Assembly (NCBI GenBank): GCA_050251715.1
Contig: JBFWMG010000037.1
Coordinates: 1 to 32,183 of the forward strand
From: JBFWMG01 sp050251715
Lineage (GTDB): Bacteria > Desulfobacterota > Desulfovibrionia > Desulfovibrionales > Desulfovibrionaceae
DNA length: 32,183 bases
Direction: 5' to 3'
Part shown: in pieces, positions 1 to 7,447 of the stretch
Position numbering within the stretch: the stretch's first letter is position 1
Layout of the letters: every line of letters starts with the position of its first letter
Translations under genes and position numbers: made by a program
Notes under the pieces: model-generated
The model's input: the letters and a program-made list of their open reading frames with translations, nothing else
Told to the model about the DNA's origin: nothing
Database searches by the model: none

Positions 1-82
1 CGTGACGGCGCGACGAGATCGGGAGCGGGTGAGCGCGGTCGGATGGCGCGGTGGGCCCTCAGTCCATATTTGGCAAAGAAAC

Positions 83-134
83 GGTGGGTTTCGGCTGGTT
101 GGGGAACCGACCTCCAATCCAGCCGAACCCCACC
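83..134. repeat. Imperfect hairpin, 16-bp arms
   Basis: Arms 83-98 and 119-134 are reverse complements with one mismatch and are separated by 20 nt. No T-run follows, so it is a palindromic element rather than a clear terminator. Confidence 0.55.
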
Positions 135-335
135 TTCACCTTGTCAATTCTGCACTGCCCCCCATGGGGCTCCGCCCCATACCCCGGCCTGTGCTGGCGC
201 GGAGGGTGGGGGAAAAGAACAAAGAGAAACAATCGTTCCCGAAAGCCTTGCCAACCCGTTTTCTCCCCCTCCCTCATACCACCGGGAACCGGGGTTTGGG
301 GCGGTAGCCCCAATAGGGGCAGTTCACCATTGATG

Positions 336-391
336 AAAAGGGTTTTCTGGGCAGCGGGAGGTCGTTTTCCCGCTGCCCAGAAAACCCTTTT
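336..391. repeat. Perfect 24-bp inverted repeat, terminator-like
   Basis: Arms 336-359 and 368-391 are exact reverse complements around an 8-nt loop. The right arm ends in a run of five T (388-392), and the left arm begins with four A, giving a U-run on either strand. This is the strongest stem in the window and could act as a bidirectional terminator. No gene ending near it on the plus strand is visible, so its partner may lie outside the window. Confidence 0.75.
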
Positions 392-522
392 TCTTCAAGA
401 GTGGACTGTGGCGCACGCACGCCTTCCGCCACCACACACCACCGCCGCCACCTACACCTTCTTCCCAACCTCATCGCGCCGTCACTTCAGTCCTGCCCGC
501 GTCCTCATCCGCCTAAACGGGT

Positions 523-583
523 GCAGGGGCCGTTCGCCCCTGCCGAGGTCCAGGGCGAGCAGCCCTGGTCGCGCGTAGCGCGA
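523..583. repeat. Three adjacent perfect hairpins (composite palindromic element)
   Basis: Stem A is 523-530/536-543 (8 bp, 5-nt loop). Stem B is 550-556/562-568 (7 bp, 5-nt loop). Stem C is 569-574/578-583 (6 bp, 3-nt loop). Stems B and C abut. Such back-to-back GC-rich stems are typical of dispersed intergenic palindromes in GC-rich proteobacteria; that reading is inference. Confidence 0.6.
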
Positions 584-625
584 AATCTTCATGCCGTTTT
601 CCTCCCGTCGCGCCGCCCCCAACAT

Positions 626-664
626 CACACAAGGAAAGGGCTTCATCAGCCCCTTTCTTGTGTG
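626..664. terminator. Bulged hairpin downstream of receiver-TPR gene
   Basis: Arms 626-641 and 649-664 pair over about 15 bp with one bulged G on each side. The stem sits 47 nt beyond the stop of the minus-strand gene at 711, so it may end that transcript, but no clear U-run follows on the minus strand. Confidence 0.35.
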
Positions 665-666
665 GT

Positions 667-686
667 CCGCCCGCGCGTGCGGGCGG
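667..686. terminator. Perfect GC hairpin just past receiver-TPR stop
   Basis: Arms 667-674 and 679-686 are exact reverse complements with a 4-nt loop. It lies 25 nt beyond the minus-strand stop at 711. It is very stable but has no U-run, so it could be an intrinsic terminator of weak type or an RNA-protecting 3' stem. Confidence 0.35.
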
Positions 687-710
687 TCCGAGTGTGAGCA
701 ATGGTGCGGC

Positions 711-1985
711 CTATGCCCCGGCGTCGCTGGTGGTTTCGAGCAGGGGGGCGGCGGGTTGGGGGCGGCCGCCCAGGTAGGCCTTCACCGTGTACTTGGCCAC
801 GGTGAGGAAGTCGTTGACAAGGGGCAGGTGCGCGGCCAGGGCGCTGGGGCGCGGCTTGGCCGGGATGGCGTGTGGTGCGGCCAGGGCGGCGGCCTCCACG
901 GTGCGGCGCGCCGGGTCCGGCCCCATGATTTGCTGGAAGAGCGCGGAGGGATCGGCAATGCGGCCGCGCGCGTGCAGGGCTTCGCAGATGTGCAGGGCCG
1001 CGGTGGCGGGGTCGTGCACATGCTGGCAGGCGCGGGCTATGTTGCGCGCCAGTGCGTGCTGGCGGCCCTTGGCCGTGTCGGCTTCTTCCTCATAGTAGCT
1101 GCCCAATTCAAAGGCGCGGGCCGCCATGGCCCATTCGCCGCCCGCCAGCGCCAGGCGCGCCCGTTCGTGGAAGGGGCTTGGGGTGTGGGGATCGATCTTG
1201 CGCAGTTGTTCATAGGCCTTGCGCGCCTTGGTCATGTCGTCGTCGGCCAGATAGGCGAGCGCGGCCTTGTGCATGTATTCGCGGAACTTGTCGGGCCATC
1301 CCCGCGCCTTCCAGGCGCAGGCCAGGCCGTCGTAGGCCTCGGCCAGGCGCGGATTGGCCTCCAGCGCGGAGCGGAACGCGGCGATGGCCTTTTCGTAGCG
1401 CTGGCGCATCATGAGCTGGTTGCCCAGCCGGAGGTATTGCCGGGCCGGATCCATGGGCTGGTGTGGCGTGCCGCCGGTGCCGCCGGTCGCATCGGGATGG
1501 ATGAGCGCCGCGAGGCGTTCCTCGAAGGCGGTGGTGTCGTCGCTTTCGAATCCGGTCTGGTGCGCCTGGACATGCAGCGACAGTTCGAGGGCGCGCTCCA
1601 GTTGGCCGCAGATGCCGGCGATGGAATAGGGGCGGATGAGATAGCCGGAGCACCCGGATTCGAGCGCCTGGTACACGGCGGCGCGGGTATTGCGCGTGGA
1701 TGCGAGAACAATGGGCAGGGCCGTGAAGTCGGGATGCAGGCGCATGAGCGCCACGAATTCCTGGCCCGTCATGTCGTCGAGGTCGTGGTCGCACAGCACC
1801 ATGTCCACGGGATGCTTGAGCAGCCAGCGGGCCGCGCGCACGCCCTGGGCCTGTTCGGCGCGCACGGGCAGTCCCAGGCTGCGCAAGATGCCCCTGTCCC
1901 GCTTGGTGATGGCCGGGTTGCCGGAGACAAGCAGAATCGAGGTGATTGATCCGGTAAGGGGGCCGAGGGGGTCGTTCTTGTTCAT
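711..1985 (-). CDS. Receiver-domain TPR protein
   Basis: This 424-residue cytoplasmic protein joins an N-terminal CheY-like receiver (about residues 14-135) to a C-terminal TPR region (about 165-330), with no DNA-binding or enzymatic output domain. The phospho-acceptor is likely Asp66 in the motif CDHDLDDMTG. The receiver is degenerate: the acidic pair that binds Mg at the end of strand 1 is replaced by Ser21-Gly22-Asn23, and the conserved Lys before the Pro is Arg118. It may therefore be a weakly phosphorylated or phosphorylation-independent adaptor that passes a signal through TPR contacts; this is inference. The start has only a weak ribosome binding site. It is transcribed alone or with the minus-strand genes upstream of it; the gap to 2191 contains a strong terminator, which argues for its own promoter. 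Confidence 0.85.
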   Translation of the reverse strand: MNKNDPLGPLTGSITSILLVSGNPAITKRDRGILRSLGLPVRAEQAQGVRAARWLLKHPVDMVLCDHDLDDMTGQEFVALMRLHPDFTALPIVLASTRNTRAAVYQALESGCSGYLIRPYSIAGICGQLERALELSLHVQAHQTGFESDDTTAFEERLAALIHPDATGGTGGTPHQPMDPARQYLRLGNQLMMRQRYEKAIAAFRSALEANPRLAEAYDGLACAWKARGWPDKFREYMHKAALAYLADDDMTKARKAYEQLRKIDPHTPSPFHERARLALAGGEWAMAARAFELGSYYEEEADTAKGRQHALARNIARACQHVHDPATAALHICEALHARGRIADPSALFQQIMGPDPARRTVEAAALAAPHAIPAKPRPSALAAHLPLVNDFLTVAKYTVKAYLGGRPQPAAPLLETTSDAGA

Positions 1986-2133
1986 GGCGTGGCGTCCGTG
2001 GTTGCAGCGTGTCGGTTATTCGCCGTTGTTATGGCCGGGAGCGGCAACGTTACAAAACGTTGTGCTCTGGTGATACCTCCCGTATCGGTTGTTCCTGGCA
2101 TCGCTTTAGGCTCTTTTCCGCGCCAGCGCCAAA

Positions 2134-2170
2134 AAAGACGGCGCGCGGTGTGTGGCCGCGCGCCGTCTTT
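2134..2170 (-). terminator. Intrinsic terminator of the zinc-ribbon gene
   Basis: Arms 2134-2148 and 2156-2170 form a perfect 15-bp stem with a 7-nt loop. On the minus strand it is followed by a U-run that complements the A-run at 2131-2136. It lies 20 nt past the stop of the minus-strand gene at 2191. Confidence 0.85.
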
Positions 2171-2190
2171 GGGGATGGACGTGTTCCCCG

Positions 2191-2607
2191 CTATTTGTAC
2201 AGCGGAATGACTTTGTTGGAGGTCGGCTTGCGCTCCTGGCGCATGGCCATGACAGGATCGGGCCGGTTGTCCTCGACCGCGTAGTGGGAGCCGCACACAA
2301 AGCATTTGAGGCTGCTGCCATGCTCGGACAGGCGGATGAGCTGCCCGTTCTGGTCGTAGCAGTGCTGGCAGAACGGCCCCTGCTTGATGGATCCGGTCAT
2401 GAGCCAGTAGTGGTCGCCGTCGTGCACCAGGTTTTTCGCCAGGTAGAGGATGTCTTCATATTCCTGGATCTGGGTCTTGAGCACGGTGCTTTCGTCGCAG
2501 GTTTCGATGTAGCGCTGCTGCAGATGCGAGAGCAGGCGCTTCGCGTCGTCGAATTTCCCCTGCACGAAGAGGTCGTATACCTCTTTGTACTTGTAGTATT
2601 CCAGCAT
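2191..2607 (-). CDS. Small zinc-ribbon protein of unknown function
   Basis: The protein has 138 residues. The N-terminal half (about 1-65) is predicted helical, resembling a TPR-like hairpin. The C-terminal half carries two CxxC pairs, Cys80-Cys83 and Cys102-Cys105, spaced as in a zinc ribbon. I do not recognise a named family. The start has a purine-rich AAGGGG about 11 nt upstream, and a strong terminator follows the stop. It is probably a single-gene transcript. A role in binding a protein or nucleic acid through the zinc knuckle is possible, but nothing in the context points to a partner. No signal peptide or membrane segment is seen. Confidence 0.75.
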   Translation of the reverse strand: MLEYYKYKEVYDLFVQGKFDDAKRLLSHLQQRYIETCDESTVLKTQIQEYEDILYLAKNLVHDGDHYWLMTGSIKQGPFCQHCYDQNGQLIRLSEHGSSLKCFVCGSHYAVEDNRPDPVMAMRQERKPTSNKVIPLYK

Positions 2608-2725
2608 GGTCGTGACCCCTTGGAAAACAGTGGTTGGGTTTTCCGTATGCGTTACCCATCCTATCGGCCCAAGGACCGCGTATCTTTAGGGATGCCGCCA
2701 TGTGTGGCGTGTTTCGCAAGGGGAA

Positions 2726-2747
2726 TGGGGCGGCCAGGGCCGCCCCA
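2726..2747 (-). terminator. Hairpin after cobT
   Basis: Arms 2726-2734 and 2739-2747 form a perfect 9-bp stem with a 4-nt loop, 20 nt past the cobT stop. The U-run on the minus strand is poor, so termination is only probable. Confidence 0.45.
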
Positions 2748-2767
2748 CGGGAAGGAAGGGGGATGGT

Positions 2768-3841
2768 TCAGCTGGTGGCGACGCTGACGCCAGCCTGGGA
2801 GAACGTAGCCATATCATTGAACATGTTTGCGGCCGCCCGGAGCACGAACAGGGCCATGGCCGAGCCGGTGCCCTCGCCCAGGCGGAAACCCAGATGGAGC
2901 AGGGGCTCGGCCTTGAGCGCGGCGAGAATTTTCTTGTGGCCCTGCTCCGCCGAGGCGTGGCTGAAGAAGGCGTAGTCCGCCACGGCGGGACACAGCTTCC
3001 AGGCGGCGGTGTACGCCGCCGTGGAGATGAAGCCGTCCACGGCGACCGCCATGCGTTTTTTGGCCGCGCCCAGCACCAGGCCGGCCAGGGCCGCTATTTC
3101 GTAGCCGCCCAGGGCCGCGAGCACGGCCAGGGGGTCGCCGCACGACACCGCGCCGGCGTTGGCCGCAAGCCCCTGGCGGATCACGGCGGCCTTGCGCGAC
3201 ACGCCCTCGGGCGCAAGCCCCGTGCCCGGGCCGGTCACCTCTTCGGGATCCAGGCCCAGATAGGCGCAGTAGAGCGCGGTGGAGGGCGTGGTGTTGGCAA
3301 TGCCCATGTCGCCGGTGCCCACGGCCTTGCATCCGGCGGCGTGGGCCATGTCGGCAAGGTCGATGCCCAATTCCAGGGCGGCGGTGCACTGGGCGATGGT
3401 CATGGCCGGACCCTTGGCCAGGTTGGCCGTGCCCGGTCCCACCTTGCGCTGGATGAGGTTGGGGTGTTCGGGAAACGCGCCGCCCATGGCGCCCGCGTCC
3501 ACGACCTTGAGGTCCACCCCGGCGGTGGCGGCCAGCACGTTGATGCCCGCGCCGCCGTTCAGGAAGTTCAGCACCATCTGGCGCGTCACTTCCTGGGGAA
3601 AGAGCGACACGCCTTCGTCGGCCACGCCATGGTCGCCCGCAATGGTGTAGATGCGGGCCGGGTCGGCGCCGATCTTTTCCGGGCCGTTCTGGATGAGAAA
3701 GAGCTTGAGGGCAAGCTCTTCGAGCCTGCCCAGGCTTCCCTGGGGCTTGGTCAGGTCGTCGAGGTGCGCCTGGCCGCGCGGCGCGAGGGAGGCGTCAACA
3801 GGGGTGATGGCGGCAAGGGACTGGGCAAGCGTGGCGGGCAT
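2768..3841 (-). CDS. cobT: Nicotinate-nucleotide--dimethylbenzimidazole phosphoribosyltransferase
   Basis: CobT activates the lower-ligand base of cobalamin: it transfers phosphoribose from nicotinate mononucleotide to dimethylbenzimidazole or another base, giving the alpha-ribotide used for nucleotide loop assembly. At 357 residues it matches the usual length of about 350. Family marks are LTKPQGSLGRLE near the N-terminus, NGGAGINVLA, GDMGIANTTPSTA, and the C-terminal RLGEGTGSA, whose Glu corresponds to the catalytic base of the family. The start at 3841 is preferred because GAGGAG lies 5 nt upstream; a longer frame to 3931 has no such site. No other cobamide genes are in the window and I saw no cobalamin riboswitch in the 189 nt upstream. 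It diverges from the HtrA gene. Confidence 0.95.
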   Translation of the reverse strand: MPATLAQSLAAITPVDASLAPRGQAHLDDLTKPQGSLGRLEELALKLFLIQNGPEKIGADPARIYTIAGDHGVADEGVSLFPQEVTRQMVLNFLNGGAGINVLAATAGVDLKVVDAGAMGGAFPEHPNLIQRKVGPGTANLAKGPAMTIAQCTAALELGIDLADMAHAAGCKAVGTGDMGIANTTPSTALYCAYLGLDPEEVTGPGTGLAPEGVSRKAAVIRQGLAANAGAVSCGDPLAVLAALGGYEIAALAGLVLGAAKKRMAVAVDGFISTAAYTAAWKLCPAVADYAFFSHASAEQGHKKILAALKAEPLLHLGFRLGEGTGSAMALFVLRAAANMFNDMATFSQAGVSVATS

Positions 3842-3952
3842 GTCTTCTCCTCTGGATATGGTGGTCTTGGCGCGGTGGCCGCGAGCGGGTTTTGAACAGG
3901 AAAGGATGCTCGGTAGCCTGTGGCAGGGCAAAAGGCAAGCCGCCGTTTTTCA

Positions 3953-3980
3953 TTGACAGGGTGTGTTTTATGCCTACTAC
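3953..3980 (+). promoter_or_regulatory. Candidate promoter for the HtrA-like gene
   Basis: TTGACA at 3953-3958 is a perfect -35 box. A weak -10 (TACTAC, 3975-3980) follows after 16 nt. It lies about 50 nt upstream of the start at 4031. The -10 match is poor, so the assignment is tentative. Confidence 0.35.
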
Positions 3981-4030
3981 ATATGAGTCGCCTTTTGGAG
4001 ATTGGGAGTATGAACTGACAGGACGGGGAT

Positions 4031-5539
4031 ATGAGAAAATTGTTTGATTCTTGGGGCGGCGACGGGCGCTGGGCGCTGGTGCAGGATCGCAAACGGCTTG
4101 GCGGCGTGGGGGGGCGCTTTTTTTGGCTTGCCGCATTGATCGTGGCTGTGTCGCTGGTCTGTCTGGTGGTTGCGGCGTGGTCCGCGCAGGCGGCCGAGGG
4201 GCCGGTTCCGGGCAATGCGACAGGCGCGATGACCGGGGATGCGGTCCCCGCTGGCGAAGCCGCGCGCTTCACGCCCGTGGTGCGCGCGGTCAAGGCCGTG
4301 GCGCCCGCCGTGGTGAACATCACCACGGACACCGTGGTGGAACGGGAAGTGAACCCCTTTGGCGGCCTGTTTCCCAATGAGGCGCTTTCGCCCTTCATGC
4401 GCGAATTTTTCGGCGGCCAAGGCTTCAAGCAGACCTTCAAGCGCCAGAGCCTGGGCTCCGGTGTGATTATCGACGGCGAAAAAGGCCTTGTGCTGACCAA
4501 CGCCCACGTCATTACCGGCGCCACCGCCATCCACACGCGGCTCATGGACGGTCGTGAGTTTGCGGCGGAACTGGTGGGCGCCGATCCCGACTTCGATCTG
4601 GCCGTGCTGCGCCTGGACAAGGCCGAAGCCTTGCCGCAGGTGGCCATGGCCGACAGCGCCGGACTCATGATCGGCGAGACGGTCATCGCCATCGGCAATC
4701 CCTACGGCTTCACGCATACCGTGACCACGGGCGTGGTCTCGGCCCTGGGACGCACCGTGCGCACCGAGCAGGGCGTGTTCACCGACTTCATCCAGACCGA
4801 CGCGGCCATCAATCCGGGCAACAGCGGTGGGCCGCTGCTGGATATCCTGGGCAGGCTGGTGGGGGTGAACACCGCCATACAGGCCAATGCCGAGGGCATC
4901 GGCTTCGCCATTCCCATCAACAAGGCCAAACGCGTGGTGGACGAACTGCTGGACCGTGGCTCGGTGAGCCCGGTGTGGCTGGGCCTGGCGGGCCAGAATT
5001 TGGACCAGCGCGCGGCCAGCTATCTGGGGCTCGACGCGGTGCGCGGCCTGCTGGTCACCGAGGTCTACGACGATACGCCCGCCGCGGGCGCGGGCGTGCG
5101 CCCCGGCGACGTGGTGCTGGCCGTGAACGGCGTGGCCATCGAGGACAAGGACCACTATCTGCAAGTGGTGCGCAACTACGTGCGCGGCGAGACCGTGGCG
5201 CTGGAGCTGCTCCGGGAGGGCCGCGCGCGCCGCGTGTCCGTCACCCCGGTGGTGTTTTCCGCCACGCTGGCGCGGGATCTGGCGCGCACGCGTTGGGGGT
5301 TGGAGTTTGAGCGCGTGGACGGGAATGACGGCGGCGTGCGCGTGTCTTCGGTGCGCAGCGGCAGTCCGGCGGACCGGCTCGGCATCGCCGCCCGCGACAC
5401 CATCCTCAAGATCGGGGGGTTGGACGTGTCCAGCGAGGCGGATTTCGTGCACGCGGTCATGCGCTATCGCATGAATACCAACCTGTTGCTCGTGGTAGGC
5501 CGGGCGGGGCGGGCGTACTACGTGCGCATGCGCATCTAG
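4031..5539 (+). CDS. HtrA/Do-family serine protease with two PDZ domains
   Basis: This 502-residue envelope protease belongs to the DegP/DegQ (S1C) group, which degrades or holds misfolded periplasmic proteins. The N-terminus has about 30 polar residues and then one hydrophobic segment (about 32-54) ending in AQA, so it is either a membrane anchor or an unusually long signal peptide. The trypsin-like domain (about 75-290) has an intact triad: His159 in NAHVI, Asp189 in DFDLAV and Ser265 in GNSGGP. PDZ1 is at about 305-400 and PDZ2 at about 405-500. The start is supported by GGACGGGG just upstream, though the spacing is short. It stands alone between cobT (divergent) and the ferredoxin gene. 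Periplasmic stress control is likely from the family, but no extracytoplasmic sigma-type promoter was identified. Confidence 0.93.
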   Translation: MRKLFDSWGGDGRWALVQDRKRLGGVGGRFFWLAALIVAVSLVCLVVAAWSAQAAEGPVPGNATGAMTGDAVPAGEAARFTPVVRAVKAVAPAVVNITTDTVVEREVNPFGGLFPNEALSPFMREFFGGQGFKQTFKRQSLGSGVIIDGEKGLVLTNAHVITGATAIHTRLMDGREFAAELVGADPDFDLAVLRLDKAEALPQVAMADSAGLMIGETVIAIGNPYGFTHTVTTGVVSALGRTVRTEQGVFTDFIQTDAAINPGNSGGPLLDILGRLVGVNTAIQANAEGIGFAIPINKAKRVVDELLDRGSVSPVWLGLAGQNLDQRAASYLGLDAVRGLLVTEVYDDTPAAGAGVRPGDVVLAVNGVAIEDKDHYLQVVRNYVRGETVALELLREGRARRVSVTPVVFSATLARDLARTRWGLEFERVDGNDGGVRVSSVRSGSPADRLGIAARDTILKIGGLDVSSEADFVHAVMRYRMNTNLLLVVGRAGRAYYVRMRI

Positions 5540-5630
5540 CCGCGCCAGGGGGGACGGCAGTGGCCGCATGCTGCCTTTTTAGGCATAACATGTTGTTCAC
5601 AATGGACGTTTGGGATGGGGGCAGGGTGGC

Positions 5631-5659
5631 TTGACACCCCAAGACCGGAAGGCTATCAG
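5631..5659 (+). promoter_or_regulatory. Candidate sigma-70 promoter of the ferredoxin gene
   Basis: TTGACA at 5631-5636 and TATCAG at 5654-5659 are separated by exactly 17 nt. This leaves a leader of about 135 nt, containing the hairpin at 5733-5753, before the start at 5800. Confidence 0.5.
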
Positions 5660-5732
5660 CTGATTTTCCGGTCGAGGCGAAAACTGCCTGTGCAGGTGGC
5701 GACAGACTCTTTTGACTCATACTTCTCGGCGT

Positions 5733-5753
5733 GCGCCGCCTTTTGGGCGGCGC
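5733..5753 (+). other. GC hairpin in the ferredoxin leader
   Basis: Arms 5733-5740 and 5746-5753 are perfectly complementary (8 bp, 5-nt loop) and end 46 nt before the start codon. A similar stem with the same TTGGGCGGCGCG right side precedes rimO at 19672-19690. It could stabilise the leader; no U-run follows. Confidence 0.45.
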
Positions 5754-5799
5754 GGGTGTGCCGAGGGGCGAGATACAGCAAACAGTTTGGAGGAAGACA

Positions 5800-5988
5800 A
5801 TGGGTTACAGCGTAAAAATCGACGTGGATAAGTGTGTGGGCGACGGCGAGTGTGTGGACGTGTGCCCCGTTGAAGTGTACGAACTGCAGGACGGCAAGGC
5901 CGTTCCGGTCAACGAGGAAGAGTGCCTGGGCTGCGAGTCCTGCGTGGAAGTCTGCGAGCAGGACGCCATCACCATCACCGAAGAATAG
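5800..5988 (+). CDS. Ferredoxin, D. africanus Fd III type (Asp-liganded first cluster)
   Basis: This 62-residue cytoplasmic electron carrier has two cluster motifs. The first is Cys12-x2-Asp15-x2-Cys18-x3-Cys22-Pro, where Asp replaces the usual second cysteine. The second is Cys42-x2-Cys45-x2-Cys48-x3-Cys52. In D. africanus ferredoxin III the same Asp makes the first centre a [3Fe-4S] cluster that takes up a metal to become [4Fe-4S] or a mixed-metal cluster, while the second site is an ordinary [4Fe-4S]. The match to that protein is close over the whole length as I recall it. The start at 5800 is set by GGAGGA 6 nt upstream. It is a single-gene transcript with its own promoter and terminator candidates. 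The redox partner is not evident from the neighbours. Confidence 0.95.
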   Translation: MGYSVKIDVDKCVGDGECVDVCPVEVYELQDGKAVPVNEEECLGCESCVEVCEQDAITITEE

Positions 5989-6018
5989 CGCTGTTTTCGG
6001 CGCAGCAAGGACGTTGAC

Positions 6019-6052
6019 ACGCCGGGTCGCGCAGGTCGCGGTCCGGCGTTTT
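6019..6052 (+). terminator. Intrinsic terminator of the ferredoxin gene
   Basis: Arms 6019-6031 and 6037-6049 form a 13-bp stem with two G-U pairs and a 5-nt loop, followed by TTTT at 6049-6052. It begins 30 nt after the ferredoxin stop. Confidence 0.7.
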
Positions 6053-6130
6053 CAACACCTCGGGCAGGGATTATCGCGCGCGGCCACGGGCCGCATCCCG
6101 AATACGCCACACGCCGCCACCGACTCCGTG

Positions 6131-6154
6131 GCCCGAAGGCCGGGCTTTTTTTTT
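6131..6154 (+). terminator. Second terminator-like stem with nine T
   Basis: Arms 6131-6135 and 6141-6145 (5 bp GC) are followed by nine consecutive T at 6146-6154. It may be a back-up terminator for the ferredoxin, or an attenuator before the operon that starts at 6312. The rest of the 323-nt gap 5989-6311 shows no gene. Confidence 0.5.
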
Positions 6155-6311
6155 GCGTCCCGCCCGTGACAAGCCGGTCCGGCGGTCTTATATTCTGCGG
6201 CACTCCCCTGCCCGGACTGGTTTCGGCAGGGCGGCATCCATATTCCCAAGTCGTGCGGCTCGGCCCGCAAAGGCGTGCAGCCGCCCGGCGCAAGCAACCC
6301 AAGGAGCGAGA

Positions 6312-7097
6312 ATGGCTCTGGACTTTTCGCCGTTTTTTCAACAATACGAGGCCTTGGCGCGTGAAATTGACGCCGTGTTCGCCAAGGTGCAGGCCAAGCA
6401 TGCCGGTTGCGTCTCTTGCGGCGAGGGGTGCGACGACTGCTGCTACGCCCTGTTCGACCTCAGCCTCATCGAGGCCATGTATCTGAATTATCACTTCCAC
6501 AGGAAATACAGCGGCATGGAGCGCGACGCCATCCTGGACCGTGCCGACGAGGCGGACCGGGAGAGCTATAAGATCAAGAAAAAGATCTTCAAGGCGTCCC
6601 AGTCGGGCGGCAGCACGGCGGATATTCTGGCCGAAGTGGCGCGCACCAAGGTGCGCTGCCCGCTGCTCAATGCGGAAAGCCGTTGCGACCTGTATGACCA
6701 CCGCCCCATCACCTGCCGCGTGTACGGCATCCCCACCGCCTTTGGCGGCGAATCCCGCACCTGCGGCAAGAGCGGCTTTGTCAAGGGCGAGGCCTATCCC
6801 ACGGTGAACGTGGAGGCGATCCAGGACAGGCTCATGCAGCTCAGCCTCGACCTCGTGTCCAGCATCGCCACCCGCCACAAGGAGTTGCATACCGTGCTGG
6901 TGCCCGTGTCCATGGCCCTGCTGACCAATTACGACCATGATTATCTGGGGTTGGTGGGCGGCTCGAATTGCTCCAACTGTGGCCATTCCTGGACCATTGG
7001 TGGCGACTCGCTCGAGCCGATCACCCCCGCCGGAGCGGGGTGCCGCAGCTGTCCTTCAGCCGCTGGCTGCGCCGCCGAGGTTGGAGAACAGGAATGA
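6312..7097 (+). CDS. YkgJ-type cysteine cluster protein
   Basis: The protein has 261 residues. It belongs to the YkgJ/UPF0153 group of presumed zinc- or iron-binding proteins. The N-terminal cluster reads Cys33-x2-Cys36-x3-Cys40-x2-Cys43-Cys44. Further on come CPLL, the family's CDLYDHRPITCRVYG segment and CGKSG. The C-terminus adds CSNCGH and CRSCPSAAGC, a second Cys-rich tail beyond the core domain, possibly another metal site. The start at 6312 has AAGGAG 5 nt upstream; longer frames to 6153 lack a site. Its stop overlaps the next gene's start (ATGA), so they are translationally coupled. It opens a six-gene operon. The biochemical role of the family is not established to my knowledge. Confidence 0.85.
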   Translation: MALDFSPFFQQYEALAREIDAVFAKVQAKHAGCVSCGEGCDDCCYALFDLSLIEAMYLNYHFHRKYSGMERDAILDRADEADRESYKIKKKIFKASQSGGSTADILAEVARTKVRCPLLNAESRCDLYDHRPITCRVYGIPTAFGGESRTCGKSGFVKGEAYPTVNVEAIQDRLMQLSLDLVSSIATRHKELHTVLVPVSMALLTNYDHDYLGLVGGSNCSNCGHSWTIGGDSLEPITPAGAGCRSCPSAAGCAAEVGEQE

Positions 7098-7447
7098 GCA
7101 CGCCGGAGGAGATGGAAGCGGCCAAGCGGGCCATGTATGAACAAATGGCCCCCCGGCGGCGCAAGTTCATCGACAAGATCGGGTACGAAAACTGGGAGCC
7201 GTTCGCCGAACCCAAGCATCCCATCGAAATGCGCACGGACCCGTCCAAGCGCACGGCGCACCAACTCGTCCGGGAATTCCTGTCCGACATGAACGCCCGC
7301 CATGAGTCCGGCAACCACGGCCCCGTGGCCTTGGAGTGCGCCCTGGCCCTCCTGCGTGGGGACGAACAGTTCCGCATCACGTTCGATTTCTGCGTCTGGT
7401 ATGCTAAATTATTGGAAAAAGAAGGGGTTAGACTAGATGAAGCGTGA
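7094..7447 (+). CDS. Small conserved-looking protein of unknown function
   Basis: This soluble, charged protein of 117 residues has no signal peptide or membrane segment. I do not recognise it. It is rich in Glu, Lys and Arg and predicted mostly helical, with a hydrophobic patch (VALECALALL and FDFCVWYAKLL) near the C-terminus. It is accepted as real because its start overlaps the stop of the cysteine cluster gene (ATGA at 7094-7097) and its end overlaps the TPR gene by 11 nt, and because its codon use matches its neighbours. The tight packing suggests that the three proteins work together. Confidence 0.75.
   Translation: MSTPEEMEAAKRAMYEQMAPRRRKFIDKIGYENWEPFAEPKHPIEMRTDPSKRTAHQLVREFLSDMNARHESGNHGPVALECALALLRGDEQFRITFDFCVWYAKLLEKEGVRLDEA

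Larger units (their letters stand above)
1..710. other. Non-coding segment rich in hairpins
   Basis: I see no convincing gene here. The open frames that cross it on both strands have low-complexity Arg/Pro/Ser-rich translations and no recognisable domain. What the segment does hold is at least eight short inverted repeats, listed separately where they are strongest. Two minor ones are 164-180 (7-bp arms, 3-nt loop) and 296-313 (7-bp arms, 4-nt loop). The segment lies downstream of the minus-strand receiver-TPR gene, so some stems may end that transcript. The rest look like dispersed palindromic intergenic repeats. Confidence 0.6.

Noticed and set aside
2..578. Overlapping plus-strand frames at the left edge
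   Set aside because: Three frames are open at once with low-complexity products over a hairpin-rich sequence; none has a start site or domain.
3977..5569. Minus-strand open frame opposite the HtrA-like gene
   Set aside because: It is a His/Arg-rich shadow. The plus strand encodes a full protease with its triad.
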